Positions 43,747 through 55,650 of a stretch of 64,000 nt of DNA are shown piece after piece (position 1 is the stretch's first letter; each line of letters opens with the position of its first letter). Both the position numbers and the translations under genes were made by a program. Origin of the DNA: Coccinella septempunctata (lineage: Eukaryota; Arthropoda; Insecta; Coleoptera; Coccinellidae); assembly GCF_907165205.1 (NCBI RefSeq), contig NC_058191.1, forward strand, positions 2,482,501 through 2,546,500. The letters run 5' to 3'. Under the pieces are notes generated by a model, which was not told the DNA's origin, searched no databases, and saw only the letters and a program-made list of their open reading frames with translations.

Positions 43747-43893
43747 AACTTTATATTATAGCTCAGCAAATAAATCTGTAGGAAAAAATCATAGTTCGCC
43801 ACTGGATTGCTATAAAAAAGTGTCTGATGTTTTCATTTCAACATCCTAGCACAAAGAGTAACGGAGATAATGACCAAAGTTGAAGTCGCCCAA
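43747..43893 (+). repeat. R2 solo arm
   Basis: Closely matches the right arm of the foldback at 63412-63890: tatagctcagcaaa, gtaggaaaaaatcatagt, ccactggattgctat, tttcaacatcctagcacaaa, acggagataatgacca. Only one arm is present here, unlike the palindromic copy. Confidence 0.75.
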
Positions 43894-44520
43894 ATTTTGT
43901 TATTTGTGAAGGATGTAATGAGCTATCCAAATCTATTGAATTTGTCCATATACCTAACTGGGTATCGCAATTCATGAATGTTTTTGTTGAATTTAATCCC
44001 TGTGTTTTTTGGATCGCATAAAATGAATCATGGGGAAAAGATTATAGAGGGGTATACCTAAAGCGGTTGGTTATTCCAATATTGATTGAAAAATCAAGTA
44101 ATTTTCTCCATTGAAGGATTTGAAGCCAAATATTATGAAAATATTGGTGTTTCATTAATTTGCTTAGAAACACAAAGTCATACGAATTGAATGCAATATT
44201 CGAAAAAAATGTACCTGCGTCCACTCTTTCGAATACTAGACAACGCACGGATCGCATCAGAAGTATTGTAGAATGTATAATTAGAGAGCTGTTACTTGCT
44301 TTGCAAGCTTTGTTTATACAGAGCTTTGATTATTCAAAGAGTTGTTTTCCCTTTGGTATAATTATGAACTCATAAAAACGTATCCAGTGATCCACATCGT
44401 TCATCCCAAATGCATCGCCTAGATATTTGACATATTGAAATTGTTTCATCTGTTAACGACCAATGTGACTATGGAAAACTGTAGAACCTAATAGTGTAAA
44501 AGTGGACTTTGAAGGAAATC
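43894..44520. other. Non-coding stretch, no gene seen
   Basis: Overlapping frames on both strands around 44042-44375 lack motifs. Nothing recognised. Confidence 0.3.
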
Positions 44521-45095
44521 ATAATAGTTATTTATGTACCAAGGACGAAAAACTGTATATTATAGTGGAGCCTGAAAATTGATAACCGAGGCGCAGTCGA
44601 GGCTAGCAAGCAGGCGATATAATACAGTATAGTAGTAGTAGTAATACAGTACAGTATAGACAGTTTTCTGCCGAGGTGCATATTACAATTTGCCGTATTT
44701 ACAAATTCGCCCAGCTCTGGAGTAGTATTACTGTTATCCCTATCGCTATCACTATCCATTCCAGATTATAATGAACCCTAACGATCAAAACACGTACCTA
44801 ATTCAGTAGTGAAATCTAGCAGATTTCATGCAGAATTAATTTGATAACAGCAAATGAGTTATTGTCACGGGAACTTATGTTTTCATCGAATTCTGTATTC
44901 TTAAAATTGATTAAATCGCCCCTTGTGACGAACAAACGAGAAGAGTTTGCGTACGAAAAGTGCATGAGGACGAAAAGTACTCGCCTTCTGAGAAAGTCGA
45001 CTTTTTGTTAGGAAATTAGTACGTAATATGTCATTTTTTGTTTGGGTCGACGAAAAAGACTTCTTCGAACCTTTTCTGTGTAATTTCAGAACTTC
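44521..45095 (-). mobile_element. R7 repeat, copy 2
   Basis: Inverted relative to copy 1 at 4283-4745. Plus-strand landmarks: gtaccaaggacgaaaaactg, ctgccgaggtgcatatta, acgaaaagtactcgcc and gtcgacgaaaaag. On the minus strand a frame begins MDSDSDRDNSNTTPELGEFV, then NTANCNMHLGRKLSIL (44759-44640), before running into a TAG-rich trinucleotide run. Copy 1 has an N-terminally different but C-terminally matching peptide, CNMHFGKKL. It could be the start of an element protein; I do not recognise the family. Confidence 0.55.
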
Positions 45096-45416
45096 CATTG
45101 AAATTCAGTACAGAACTGGCCCCTCCTGTTGAAGAGAAGAAATTAAAATTAAAGTACAGACTCTTCGCGAGAAACAGATAAAAAATTCTTTTTATACGAA
45201 ACTATACTTGGAGGAAAACTTTGTAAACTAAGAGTCCTCCTGGATGAGTCAAGTGTTGAATAATATAATATTACACTATGACTCATTCATTTGTGCCTAT
45301 GTGATGTGATAGAAAGTATGTACCTGCTATTTGTTTTTTTTTATTCTAGGTATTTCGAGAGTTTTGTTTGTGAGGTTTCCTATTTGGAACCTGTTTCATT
45401 CTCGTTTTCATCTATA
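45096..45416. other. Non-coding stretch, no gene seen
   Basis: Nothing recognised. Confidence 0.3.
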
Positions 45417-46641
45417 CTCCATTCACTTTTATTTTAGCATTCGGTTGGTTATGGAAATTTGACACATTTCACTCTGTATAGTACGAAAATGTGGGGTTAT
45501 GAAGCTTGTCAAAACATTTTTGGGTTTTAAATCAACGCTATGTTGTCTGTTCTACGTAAAAGTTTCTGTTATTACGTATTTTATCATAATGTCGAATCTC
45601 TTTGAAAAATATGTAACGAACATAATTGAAGTTTATACAAACTGATTGAAGGCATACCAAATCCAGTTATTTGCATGGAAAATAGAAGAGATCAGTATAA
45701 TATCATAATATGCACTAGCTTGAGGAGAGTTAATGTTCGTTAACTTCTTTGGCTAAAGTTTGAATACGTTACATCAGTTGTAGATTTTAAAAATATTAAC
45801 CCGAAGATTAAACGCATATGATGCAGCGGTTGGGAATGGCCGAAGGAATTAACAGATAATTACAAGAATGTTAAATTCTTCAACAAAAATCATCTTGCAT
45901 CAATATAAGTAAAAAGAATTAAAGGAAGATTCAAGACAAGATGAACTTCACCTTTGAACAAAAATTTCACATGAATAAACAATTAACAGGACAACTGTCG
46001 CGTATTTGTGGCTATGCATTGATATAATTATAATAATTAGATTTTTATTGGTACCTTTAAGACATTAACAATGTATAGGACAAGTCAAATGAAAAATAGA
46101 AAAATCAATTTTCGGGAACTTATTCTACGATGACATTCATCGAAAATCCTGTAGTAAACATTTCGCATTACTTCACTCAAATATAAAATTCTCAAATGCC
46201 AGCACTTTTTTGGGTCTCCCAATAGAAGGAAATTCTAGGTCATCCTCTTCATTCACAATCTTTCTGATTGTAGAAATATTCAGCTGAAATATAAGTCGTT
46301 TAGATTCAGATGAAATATAAGATGAATTCTCTTACATTGAATATGTTCGCTACCGTCTGACGTATTGTGGATTTTAGAATATCAGGCTATAACTATTTGA
46401 ATGAGCGGACCTGAATTCTAAATTCTAAAACTTCCTGAAACTCTGTCTCTTTTTTCGAACACTTTCGGCATGTTCGTAATAAAAATTGATATGAGTTGTG
46501 GCAACGGCGTTATGACATTAACGACATTTCATGAGTGCCAACTCATGAAACTAACTTTGTAACTAGAACGGAGTTCTAGTTACAAAAACTTGAGAAAATT
46601 ATTTCATGGCCAACCGACTGCTAAGATAAATGTGAATGTAG
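45417..46641 (-). mobile_element. R1 element, complete uninterrupted copy
   Basis: 1,225 bp with TA at both borders (45415-45416 and 46642-46643). Terminal repeats of about 38 bp: ctccattcacttttatttta, gcattcggttgg at the left and the complement of ctacattcacatttatctta, gcagtcggttgg at the right. It is the best reference copy of R1 in the window. On the minus strand it contains atgccgaaagtg (a possible start, MPKVFEKRDRV) and, after a possible intron, the IRKIVNEEDDLEFPSIGRPK segment ending FENFIFE and a stop at about 46180. No catalytic core is present, so it is non-autonomous. Confidence 0.9.
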
Positions 46642-46643
46642 TA

Positions 46644-48645
46644 TATGTATGTTATACCTAATTGAACGTGAAATAAAGCTTTTTCGTATTGGGTCAGTTT
46701 CTTATGTCAAGTGCCAAAGATACATTTTATTTTCAATGAAAATGAACAAACAAGTTATTTGTACTCATGTCATGTACTGAAATGCTATTTTAAAGAAATA
46801 ATGGAATACATTCGTACATTCAAAAGTGAAACGCATAATCTCTTTAAGACTGGATGAACTAATATGGTTTCGTTTAGAATATTGGGTATATTTCCCATCA
46901 TTTTGTAACTTGAACGGTCTTTTATGAAAGGGTTAACCAATTCAGATACTTTCTTCCTATTGAAAGAGACTTGAGACAGTAGTGTAAAAATCTTTTGAAG
47001 TTCGAAAACTGATCGATAAAATTGATGTGAATTATTTGTTTACCAGATTTAATCAAAGTTTTAATGTAAGTACAGTCTTGACCTGAGTAAGAAGGGGGTA
47101 AAAATTTTGTATACTTAGAATTTTGTTGGTCCAATTAAGTTTCTGGTATTACCTATCTCTTTTGGCAGGCTATAATTAATTTCTTCATGTTCGATTTCGA
47201 AAGTTCTTTATTGAAAGAACTATTGACGGTTATTATTAACGTCATTTCAGAGAACGAAATGAATAAATTCTTCACACAAAATGTCGCATAACCTTATATA
47301 CACAACATCATCCCCTTTATTGATCATATTTCCAGGGACCACTTTTTCTAAGTGAAAATGCCATGAGAAGCTTATCGTTATGATACACGTCATGACCCAT
47401 CAAATTAAGCAGATAACAGGGAAGTGACATAATCTCAATAAAGACGATGATATCGTGTTATTTCAATAACACCCCTAAGGAAACATTGCAGCTTGGAGTT
47501 TAAGCTGCTTTATTGAAAGGATAACTCTATCTCATTTCTCGGCTTCAGTTTTCAGGGCATTCACGATCCTGAATGGTTGAAAGCTGGAACTTTCACAAAA
47601 CAGTCCCTACTGATTAATTATTACACAGAGACTGTAATTCCTTCACTTATTTGCAGCATATTATTGCGCCAAAATTGACGATAAGGACTTCTGAATGATC
47701 TTCTCTTAAGTTTTCCCACTTCACATTGAATCATTACATCCGTTCGCATTTCCTTACGCCTTTGTATGGCGAAGCCATTTAGTCAGTGTGATTTATATCT
47801 GCGGTTGTTTACCGAACCTTTGCCGATAATATTGAGAGGAAAATGCTCGGGAAAATAGAGGAGAGTAGGTTCAAGATCAATTAATCGTTCCCAAGAGTCA
47901 CCCTAAATGGAAAACTCCCGTTCTTTTATTTTACCGAAACCTTATCCTGCCATCTGATACTTCGAAAAGGGTGAAATATATGGATTCGCATTTTGGAGAT
48001 TTATTCTTCTACGCAGATTGCCGCATAGGCAAGTTAGGCAAATATTCAATGCTTATCTTATTTTATCAATTATTATTAATCGTTTATTGGTCAGATATTT
48101 CATGTTCTTGAGAGTTTGATTGATTTACTAGGTACAGAGTTTTAAATTTTTCATAGATTAATATCTTCAAGTACAAAAATTAGGGGTTGACAAGACTTCT
48201 TTTCTTAACTTGAGGAAAAGTAAGAAAATTTCAAAAATCTTGAAATTAACCAGGTGACAATAATAATAACGTTTTTTAGGAAGAAGGCTCAATAGAGGTA
48301 AAATACTCAGCCCCCTTTGGTATCTCCACACGCCACGTCACAAGCGAGCATTGGCGAAACTATCATATAAATAGGCAGTGCAATTCGAATAATAGCAACG
48401 TTGCACTAAAGTTATTTTGTCAGTTGAACTTGACTTTGCCATCTCCCTTATCATCATCCCCAATCATCAATCATCATCATCAATCATCATCCCAATCGGT
48501 TTGAACTGAATTGCAACTTATTTTTGCACCTACTCTTGATTATCACAAAGCAGTAGTCTTATTTTACCAATAAGTGGCATTACCTCAGTAAACAGAATGT
48601 CTGCTGAGCCATTTGGTTCCGATTCTGACTATTCACTAAAGCCCG
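46644..48645. other. Two-kb stretch without recognised gene; ATC-rich run near 48455-48495
   Basis: No known protein. The section 47640-48010 is less AT-rich and unmatched. A short imperfect (atc)n run lies at about 48455-48495. A TATA-like site is listed separately. Confidence 0.35.
48366..48425 (+). promoter_or_regulatory. Possible core promoter (TATA-like and initiator-like motifs)
   Basis: catataaatag at 48364-48374 looks like a TATA box and gtcagttg at about 48419-48426 matches the arthropod initiator TCAGT. The gap of about 50 bp is longer than the usual 25-30, so they may not work together. A short frame starting MSAEPFGSDSDYSLK opens at 48598 and runs into a hairpin MITE. It could be a remnant of a gene or of an LTR. 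Weak. Confidence 0.25.
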
Positions 48646-48778
48646 TTTGTAACAGCCGAGAATTGTATGCAACTGAACAGTGAATTCTCCCGAATGTAAG
48701 TATTTAACTGCAGAGAATTCACGGTGCATGGATTCACGAGTAAATTCTCTAGAGAATTTTTGGCTGTTGCAAAAGGGT
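48646..48778. mobile_element. Hairpin MITE, about 130 bp
   Basis: Arms cccgtttgtaacagccgaga-att and the complement of aattctctagagaatttttg, gctgttgcaaaaggg. The pair is imperfect, with ttgcaacagcc as the best conserved core. A GTAAGT donor-like text at about 48696 lies within it. No flanking duplication is certain. Confidence 0.6.
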
Positions 48779-49188
48779 TTTACAAGCAATAGATAAATGA
48801 TAGATCTGAATCTGAAACTGTAGCTGCGAAAGCGGCAGTAAAAGAAGAAAGCAGTAGAACTCACAGATGCAAAATAGTGGTAGGTTTTAGTGGCAATATT
48901 GACAAAAAAATATTTCGTTATTCTTTCGAAATGCAGGTGAAAACAAGTACTTAAGGCGAAAAAAATAAATAAACCAAAATTATACCATGTTTTCATAAAC
49001 ACAAAAGAAGTGTATGCTTGAAAGTAAAAATTGCAAATCTAAATTCCAATTGGAGATTCAACAAGATCATTAATTATTTTCAATTTACAGTTTTCTAGCA
49101 AAATTTGTGCAATAAATTGAAGTAGGTAGGTACTTCATGTTAAAATATGTCACAAATAAACACGTTTTAGCCTATTCATGGTTATATA
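48779..49188. other. Non-coding stretch, no gene seen
   Basis: The 140-codon minus-strand frame 49002-48580 crosses the hairpin MITE and the upstream sequence. It has no recognised motif and I do not call it. Confidence 0.3.
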
Positions 49189-50344
49189 ATCCACTCACTT
49201 TTATTTTAGCACTCTGTTGGCCATGAAATGATTTTCTCAAGTTTTTGTAACTAGAACGGAGTAAAGTTGGCACTCATGAAATATCGTGAATGTCATAACG
49301 CCGTTGCCACAACTAATATCAATTAATATTACAAAAATGCCGAAAGTGATTGAAGAAAAGAGAAGACAGGGTTTCAGGAAGTGCTATTTAGAATTCAGGT
49401 CCGCTCATTCAAATAGTAGGTAACCCTGATATATCTACAATATATCAGACGGTAGCCAACATATGCAATGTAAGTGAAATTATAATGTTTCATCTGAATC
49501 TAAGCGACTTATACTTCAGCTGAATATCTCCACTTTCAGAAAGATTGTGAATGAAGAGGATGACAAAGAATTTCCTTCTATTGGGAGACCCAAAAAGTGG
49601 TGGCATTGGATAATTTTATTCTAGGGTGAACGAATGCGAAAAGTTACTACAAGATTTTCGATTAATGTCAAAAGTTCCAGAAAATTAATTTTACTATTTT
49701 TCATTTGACTTGTCTTATACATTGCAAATATTCTAAGCGATCAATAAACATATAATTATAATTTTTATATCGAAGTATTAAAGAAAAACAGCCATAAATT
49801 GAGACAGTTGTCCTGTTAATTGTTAATTTATGTGAAATTTTTGTTTAAAGGTGAAGTGCCTCTTGCCTTCCTTTAATTATTTTGACTTTCATTGATGCTA
49901 GATGATTTTTGTTGAAGAATTTAACATTTTTGTAATTATCTGTCAATTCCTTCGGGAGATACCCATATGCATTTCATCTTGGGGTTGATTTTTTGAAATA
50001 TATCCCTTTAGCCAAAGAAGATGACCAACATTAACTCACCTTAAGCTACTGCATATTATGTGTCAATAATTCAATTTTCTTCCATAGCAAAAATAGAAAT
50101 ACTTAAAAACGGATTTCTTGTATTTTCCATACAAATAACTAGATTTGGTATAGCTTCAATCAGTTCGTATAAACGTCAATTATGATCGTCATTATATTTT
50201 CAACTTCATATTTTCCGAAGTGAAGTGATTCGACATTGTGATAAAATACGTAGGTAATTACTGAGATTTTTACGTAGAACGGACAACATAGAGCTGATTT
50301 AAAACCAAAAAATGTTTTGACAAGCGTCATAACCCCACATTTCA
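49189..50344 (+). mobile_element. R1 element, right end eroded
   Basis: Left end tccactcacttttatttta, gcactctgttggccatg; interior follows the 41769-43487 copy (atgccgaaagtgattga, ccgctcattcaaatagt, gacggtagccaac, gaagaggatgacaaagaatt, cttcaatcagttcgtataaa, acaagcgtcataaccccaca). Similarity stops at about 50344, before the right terminal repeat. Same orientation as 41769-43487. Confidence 0.85.
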
Positions 50345-51451
50345 TTCTTGTCTTGAAATTCTGAAATTACTTTTGTTTGTCCCGATCTTGTCTTGAAATC
50401 AATACAAGAGATCTTCAAAAACTTGGCGACCGATACAAGAAATGTCCTCTGTTGATCCAATGAGTGAAAAAATTGCTTTATCACGAATAGAGAGTTCTTG
50501 TTAAGATATAGCATTCTGGAAATCATTCCATTTTAACAAAATTCAAATGCAGAAAAGAAAATAGACAATTGTTACATTTCAAAATGAAGGGGTAGGACGG
50601 TAGGTAGATAATTGTATTCTCATAACATCAATATATAATATATGAGTAAAAATTTGGTCGAAAGGGCAGCAGAGCCGTTGCAGTAATTTACTGATCGTGA
50701 TGTTTCATGAATAACTACCAAGTGTCGACATTATAAATCAATATAGATAATAAGTAACCATTGTTTAGAGCTCCAGCCTGGTTCAGACGAAAGATCGATT
50801 CTCCAATAAACCATCGGATATGGATACGAATATGGGTACGAAGTATAGGAAGAGGATCGCTCATATAAAAGTTTATATTGAATTTCCGACGGAATCAAGT
50901 TATGTCAACAAGCATGATTGATCCCTGAAAATTATTCGCCGAGTGATCCTCCAATATTTTCTGGATGATATATTTCTAAATAGAATGATATGGAAACGGG
51001 CAAATAAAAATTGACACAAATTTTCCGTAAAAAGAGAGCAACACAAATTATGTGCATTTACTCGTAAAATAAAATGGAGTAACCCAGCTACATATAATCA
51101 ACTGATCAGTGATTATTTCCACTTATACGATACTCACTTGTGAATTATAGAACTATTACAGCAAAATTTAACATAATAAATATCGTATGCCCCCACGTCC
51201 CTCTCTTCTGGACAAGAAATTGACAACATCTACAAGCAACTCAAGGACACCATTGACAAGATTTAATATAGAAATACTGATTGTAATGGGGGAGTTGAAA
51301 GCAAAAGTTGTCACCACGAGAATTGATGATCATATCAGAAATATTCTGGCAGAAGACTCAAAATGGAAATAAAAAGGGAAAATGTTTCTTGATTTTTGCA
51401 ACAACAGCAGACTTTATATAGCTAATACCTACCCATTTCCGGCACCATATA
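50345..51451. other. Non-coding stretch, no gene seen
   Basis: Nothing recognised. Confidence 0.35.
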
Positions 51452-52034
51452 CAGGGTAAGTCTTTGAATCGTACAAATATGCTAACAGTAGATTCTTGAG
51501 GTTGAAAACACTTTTTTTTTACCATTTTTTCCGAACGGGCTCGGTTTGAAAAATAAAGGCTGTTGAGGAACCTTAGAAAAATGTTATTTTTAGTTCTATC
51601 TCATAAACGGTGATGAATTTCGGAATATAGTTTTTCATTTATTTGATGAATCTTTTTCGAACACAAGATATCACCTATGTCTTACAGTTTTCTTATTATG
51701 ACCATTACGTACCATAAAAATACCAAAAATTCAAAGAACCTAACTCTTGAAACTAAGTTGGACGCTGTCTAATGAATATTTGAAAGTTCAAAAATAAAAA
51801 AGCATCTGTGATATGCGGAAAATTGGGTGCTCTGGCTAAAGGCAACTCTGTTTAAACGATCCACATTTAAGTAGTGCCACAGATTTAGCTAGTTATTCTG
51901 AAGGTTATTTTATTTCTCCGGGGGTGGCATAGCTCATTATGGATACTGAAAATGGCTATATATTTTTGTCAGGGCCGAATCGGAGAAAATGGTTTATATA
52001 AGCAAAAAGTGATTCTTTTGACCTCAAGAACTTG
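51452..52034 (+). mobile_element. R3 element, copy 3, right end missing
   Basis: Starts cagggtaagtctttgaatcg after TA and tracks R3 copy 1 through tatcacctatgtcttacag, accattacgtacca, ggtgctctggctaaaggca, gggtggcatagctcatta to tgacctcaagaactt at 52034, where the terminal part should follow but does not. Confidence 0.8.
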
Positions 52035-52887
52035 AAAAACTGATACTCTGGAAAGATGCGTTAATAATATGAAAAACTTGTAGCTGTAGAACTTCAAATG
52101 AAACGACAAAAATCATAAAGAACGCAAAAGCGCAGGGGAAAGGAATAGCAGGGGTTTTTCTAGCACCGTTTGTGAAAGTTATTCTTTGAGACTTGAAATG
52201 CGTGCGGAAAATAGATTGAATGCGCACACTTGTGAAAAAAATAATATTTCCATCTCATAAAGTGAAGTTTCGTTTCCCACCTACTTGTCTGCAACGTTAG
52301 CCTCTTGCTGAAGCGGAAAGTATCAATTTGCGCACTTGTTACTACTACTTATTATTGTAAAACATAAAATCTATAGTGAACCATTTTTCCAAGAAGTGAG
52401 TAGAGTTGAACTTTATCCACTACTTACCCTTGTGAAAATATGAGTTTGGACGTACCTGTAACAACAATATTCACATGAGAAACAATCTTTAAAAGGTATG
52501 TTACAATTGAATAGATTTATAACCATGCATTCTCTTTTTTTATGAATAAACTAATTATGCCCATATTTGGACAGATAATCTTCTTCATATATTTGTAAAC
52601 TGATTATGGGTATAAGAAATACGCAATGAGGGAATTCTAAAATAAGCGCAATAATTTGTTGTTCATGAGCATATTTCAAAAGAACGATGCATCCTCGGAA
52701 CAACTTATTCAAAGTAATAAATAAAACTGGTTCTCGTCTAAATTCTGCAGTATTTTGTGTCGGACAACAAAAGTATCCTTTGAAATCTTCGAATAATAAA
52801 TGAATCAATTAAAAAACTACAATGCTTGGGCCATTTATTTTTTTTTTACGATTTCGAGCTAAAAGATAATATGGAGTAGATATAAGT
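52035..52887. other. Non-coding stretch, no gene seen
   Basis: Nothing recognised. Confidence 0.35.
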
Positions 52888-53680
52888 AGAAACTCTGGAA
52901 CAGGTCGAGCAGTTCAAATACTTGGGAAGCTTCATAAATACTAGGGCTAACCTGGACATGGAAATACACATCCGTATCAATTCGGCATCAGGAGCATTCT
53001 GGAAGCTAAAGGACAGAGTATTTCAAAATCACAACCTCAATCTGAAGACCAAGACAGCTGTTCACAAAGCAGTGGTCCTCCCAACGCTTCTTTACGGAAG
53101 CGAATGCTGGACACCCTACAGATGGCATATTAAACGCAAATGGCATTGAAAAAACGCAACAACGTCATCTAAGACAAATAATGCACATCAGATGGTTCCA
53201 CAAAGTTTCGAATGCAGAGGTCTTGCAACGCGCGAGTTGTACAACAATTGAGACTCAAGTAACGAGAGCTCGACTCAGATGGAGCGGCCACATTCTGAGG
53301 ATGCAAGACACAAGACTTCCCAAAATAGCTCTGTATGGCGAATTCACAGAGGGAACTCGGAAACCAGGAGGCAGTTTAAGGATATACTACATCAATCCCT
53401 AAAATCAGTTAATGTCAATCATAACTGGGAGGTCTTTGGTCCACAGTTATAATGATGAATCGAGAAGAATGCAGCGGCGGCAGATCTGGTTGGTGACTAT
53501 CCATGCCCGTAGTGTGGAAGGATCTGCAGGTCACGGTTGGGTCTCTTCAGTCACAGGAAGGCACAAAGTTGCAAGTAGCCCTAGGAAATTATAAATTTGA
53601 GCGCACCGATAGTTTTGTTTTTGAGCCTTTTTGTATATTTACTCTCGGAAACGGGATACAGCAACGAATGAGTAGAACAC
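52888..53680 (+). pseudogene. LINE fragment: post-polymerase region and zinc finger, third copy
   Basis: Same family as 8078-9034. It reads LGSFINTRANLDMEIHIRIN, LKTKTAVHKAVVLPTLLYGS with ECWTPYR, then ARLRWSGHILRMQDTRLPKI. This copy preserves the LYGSECW segment that is damaged in the 8-kb copy. Stops and shifts interrupt it after the HIKRKWH piece and again near 53400, where a block including the RTQ-like linker is missing. The zinc finger is altered because tgcccg-tagtgtgg replaces the CPECG codons. The 3' UTR ends cgggatacagcaacgaatga, similar to the other copies. The 5' truncation point (gaaactctggaacagg) lies within the polymerase-distal region. Confidence 0.8.
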
Positions 53681-53967
53681 AAGATAAAATAAAAATTCAA
53701 ATGAAAACAAACAAAAAAACATGTTATTTTATCAGATATTTTTACTGGTTAACAATGGACTTTCAATCAGTAAGTACCGACTCACATATTTAATAATTGA
53801 AAGTCAAAATTGTTATAGCTTGAATTTCGTTTTTCATTGTTAGCAGTTTTCTGATAATTTATTTAAGATTTATTGACGATTTCTCTAACCGGAGGTATGT
53901 TGCATTACCGATAGATGTCATGTTCTAGCGTAAACATAAACGAATGACTAGCTACATATTTCCCCCA
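53681..53967. other. Short non-coding stretch
   Basis: Nothing recognised. Confidence 0.3.
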
Positions 53968-54223
53968 TCAGAAAAAAAATAAGTGAAGAGAATGACCTAG
54001 AATTTCTTTCTATTGGGAGACCCAAAGAGAGAGTGAAAGTTGAGGATTATTTTCAGAAAAGTTTTGCAACGACAAAACACTTCAGTATCGATAGATTATT
54101 TAATTATACCAAAGATAATGTGGAATATGATGAGGGACGGATATCACTTTTCAAAATTTTTAAATTAATTGATTATGTCCTTGCAGCCAAAATTACTTTC
54201 TTGGCGAAAATTTCTACAATTTA
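53968..54223 (+). pseudogene. R1-related transposase relic, longer version
   Basis: An 85-codon stretch open to 54223 reads IRKKISEENDLEFLSIGRPK, then ERVKVEDYFQKSF and on to KISTI and a stop. Its first 30 residues clearly match the R1 segment IRKIVNEEDDLEFPSIGRPK ... V..E.F. Beyond that point it continues where the R1 copies stop, so it may preserve more of the parental protein. A GRPK step followed by an acidic/aromatic stretch fits the end of a transposase DNA-binding region, but no catalytic motif is present. Repeat ends were not identified. Confidence 0.5.
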
Positions 54224-55411
54224 AATTCTTGGATGAAAATATCATATCTAGATGATATTGAATTTACCAAAACTGATAACCAAGTGGATAACCAAGTTTT
54301 TCCCTTAGGGTATCTACACTTCACAAGATGAAATTTGGCACAAATAGTATAACTGATAGTTCATACCATGTTACATGCCAATTTCGAAAGCAAATCTTCA
54401 GGATGATATTTTTTCTGGAACACCTTCCCCTGTTTTCCTTCAGAATTTTTTTTTTGGAGAGCGACTATCAATCTTAAAAACTGTAAAAAGAACGTTTGTT
54501 GTTATATTCAACTTTGTGGTCACTTGTAGTTGTATCATATCTGGTCCAGATTTCGAACAAAAAAGTTAATTTTGAACGTTTCTCTCGAAATCTTCAGCAA
54601 AATCGAAATTGTCATAAAAATTCAGTAAGTAAGCAGTGGAGAATAAATTCATTGTCCATTGTTAAGTCAAACGTTTGTGATCTCATGTTTATAGGACTTT
54701 TTCTTAAAATTACTAGGTAGGACCAACCTATCTATATATTTATATCTATACGACTCGAGATTCGACTTCTCAAGAATCTTAGTTTTTCAGCAGTTAACGA
54801 ATGTACCATCTCCAAATTGAGCCAATTCCAATAAAAGCCAATTTAAGCTTTGCGACGTGAAAATAGGATGTCAGTAATCCAATATCCACTACATTCTCCC
54901 AGGGGATGGACTCATCGATTTCTGAACAAAATCGATTTCGTCCTATGAGGACGATGATGAGGATAATCTTCTCTGCCAAGATGATATGAAGAATTCGTTA
55001 ATATTTCAGTAGGCATCATCTATTACGCGATAACGTTGTCTCAAAATTCCAGATAAAATGTAATTGATAATTAATCTAATAGCTCCTCTTAGTCCCTGCC
55101 CTGGGAAGTTTTTCCTTTGAAGGACCTCATTATTCCTCCTTCGCACTGTGTTGGATAAGCTTTTCAATCTTACGAAGGTCTCTTTGAACGATCGTGGCTC
55201 GAGGATGTTCCTTGAATAGAAGTATAAATCCTTAGATTTTCCACTTTCACTCAATTATTCGGCACATAATGGAATTTTCTTCTATAATGCGCGCTAGAGT
55301 GTAGATTTCCGGAAGTCTTACATGAATCAGATAAGCTGAGTTAAGGCAATAAATGAATTCGAGATGAAAAATATGATTGTGAATCTACATTTGCAAAGAT
55401 ATTCAGGATAC
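54224..55411. other. Non-coding stretch, no gene seen
   Basis: Nothing recognised. Confidence 0.35.
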
Positions 55412-55650
55412 TTGATGAAAAGCTTGATCGGACAATCAACGCCTGATTGACGAGTAGACGTCAATTTGTTTTCAATCGTTAATTCAGTCATGATCTTCCA
55501 GAATATCATTTTCGCATCAAATTATGATGTTCATACGTCCAATTATTCTCAATTGCTACTACTTCAATATATTCAGAAATGAAAAGGTTTCATCTAATTC
55601 GATTGACTGTCAAATCGTTGATCGGACAATCGGAGTTTTAAAACCTGCTG
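55412..55650. mobile_element. R8 MITE, copy 1
   Basis: Aligns with 60719-60983: agcttgatcggacaatcaac, tgattgacgagtagacgtca, attcagtcatgatctt, aaattatgatgttcatac, atattcagaaatgaaaagg, gactgtcaaatcgttgatcg. Ends are an inverted pair (agcttgatcggacaatca and tgatcggacaatcggagttt); the outermost gggtttcata is eroded on the left. Non-coding. Confidence 0.8.

Noticed and set aside
48580..49002. 140-codon minus-strand frame as a gene
   Set aside because: It crosses the hairpin MITE at 48646-48778 and has phenylalanine/tyrosine-rich content typical of random AT-rich translation.
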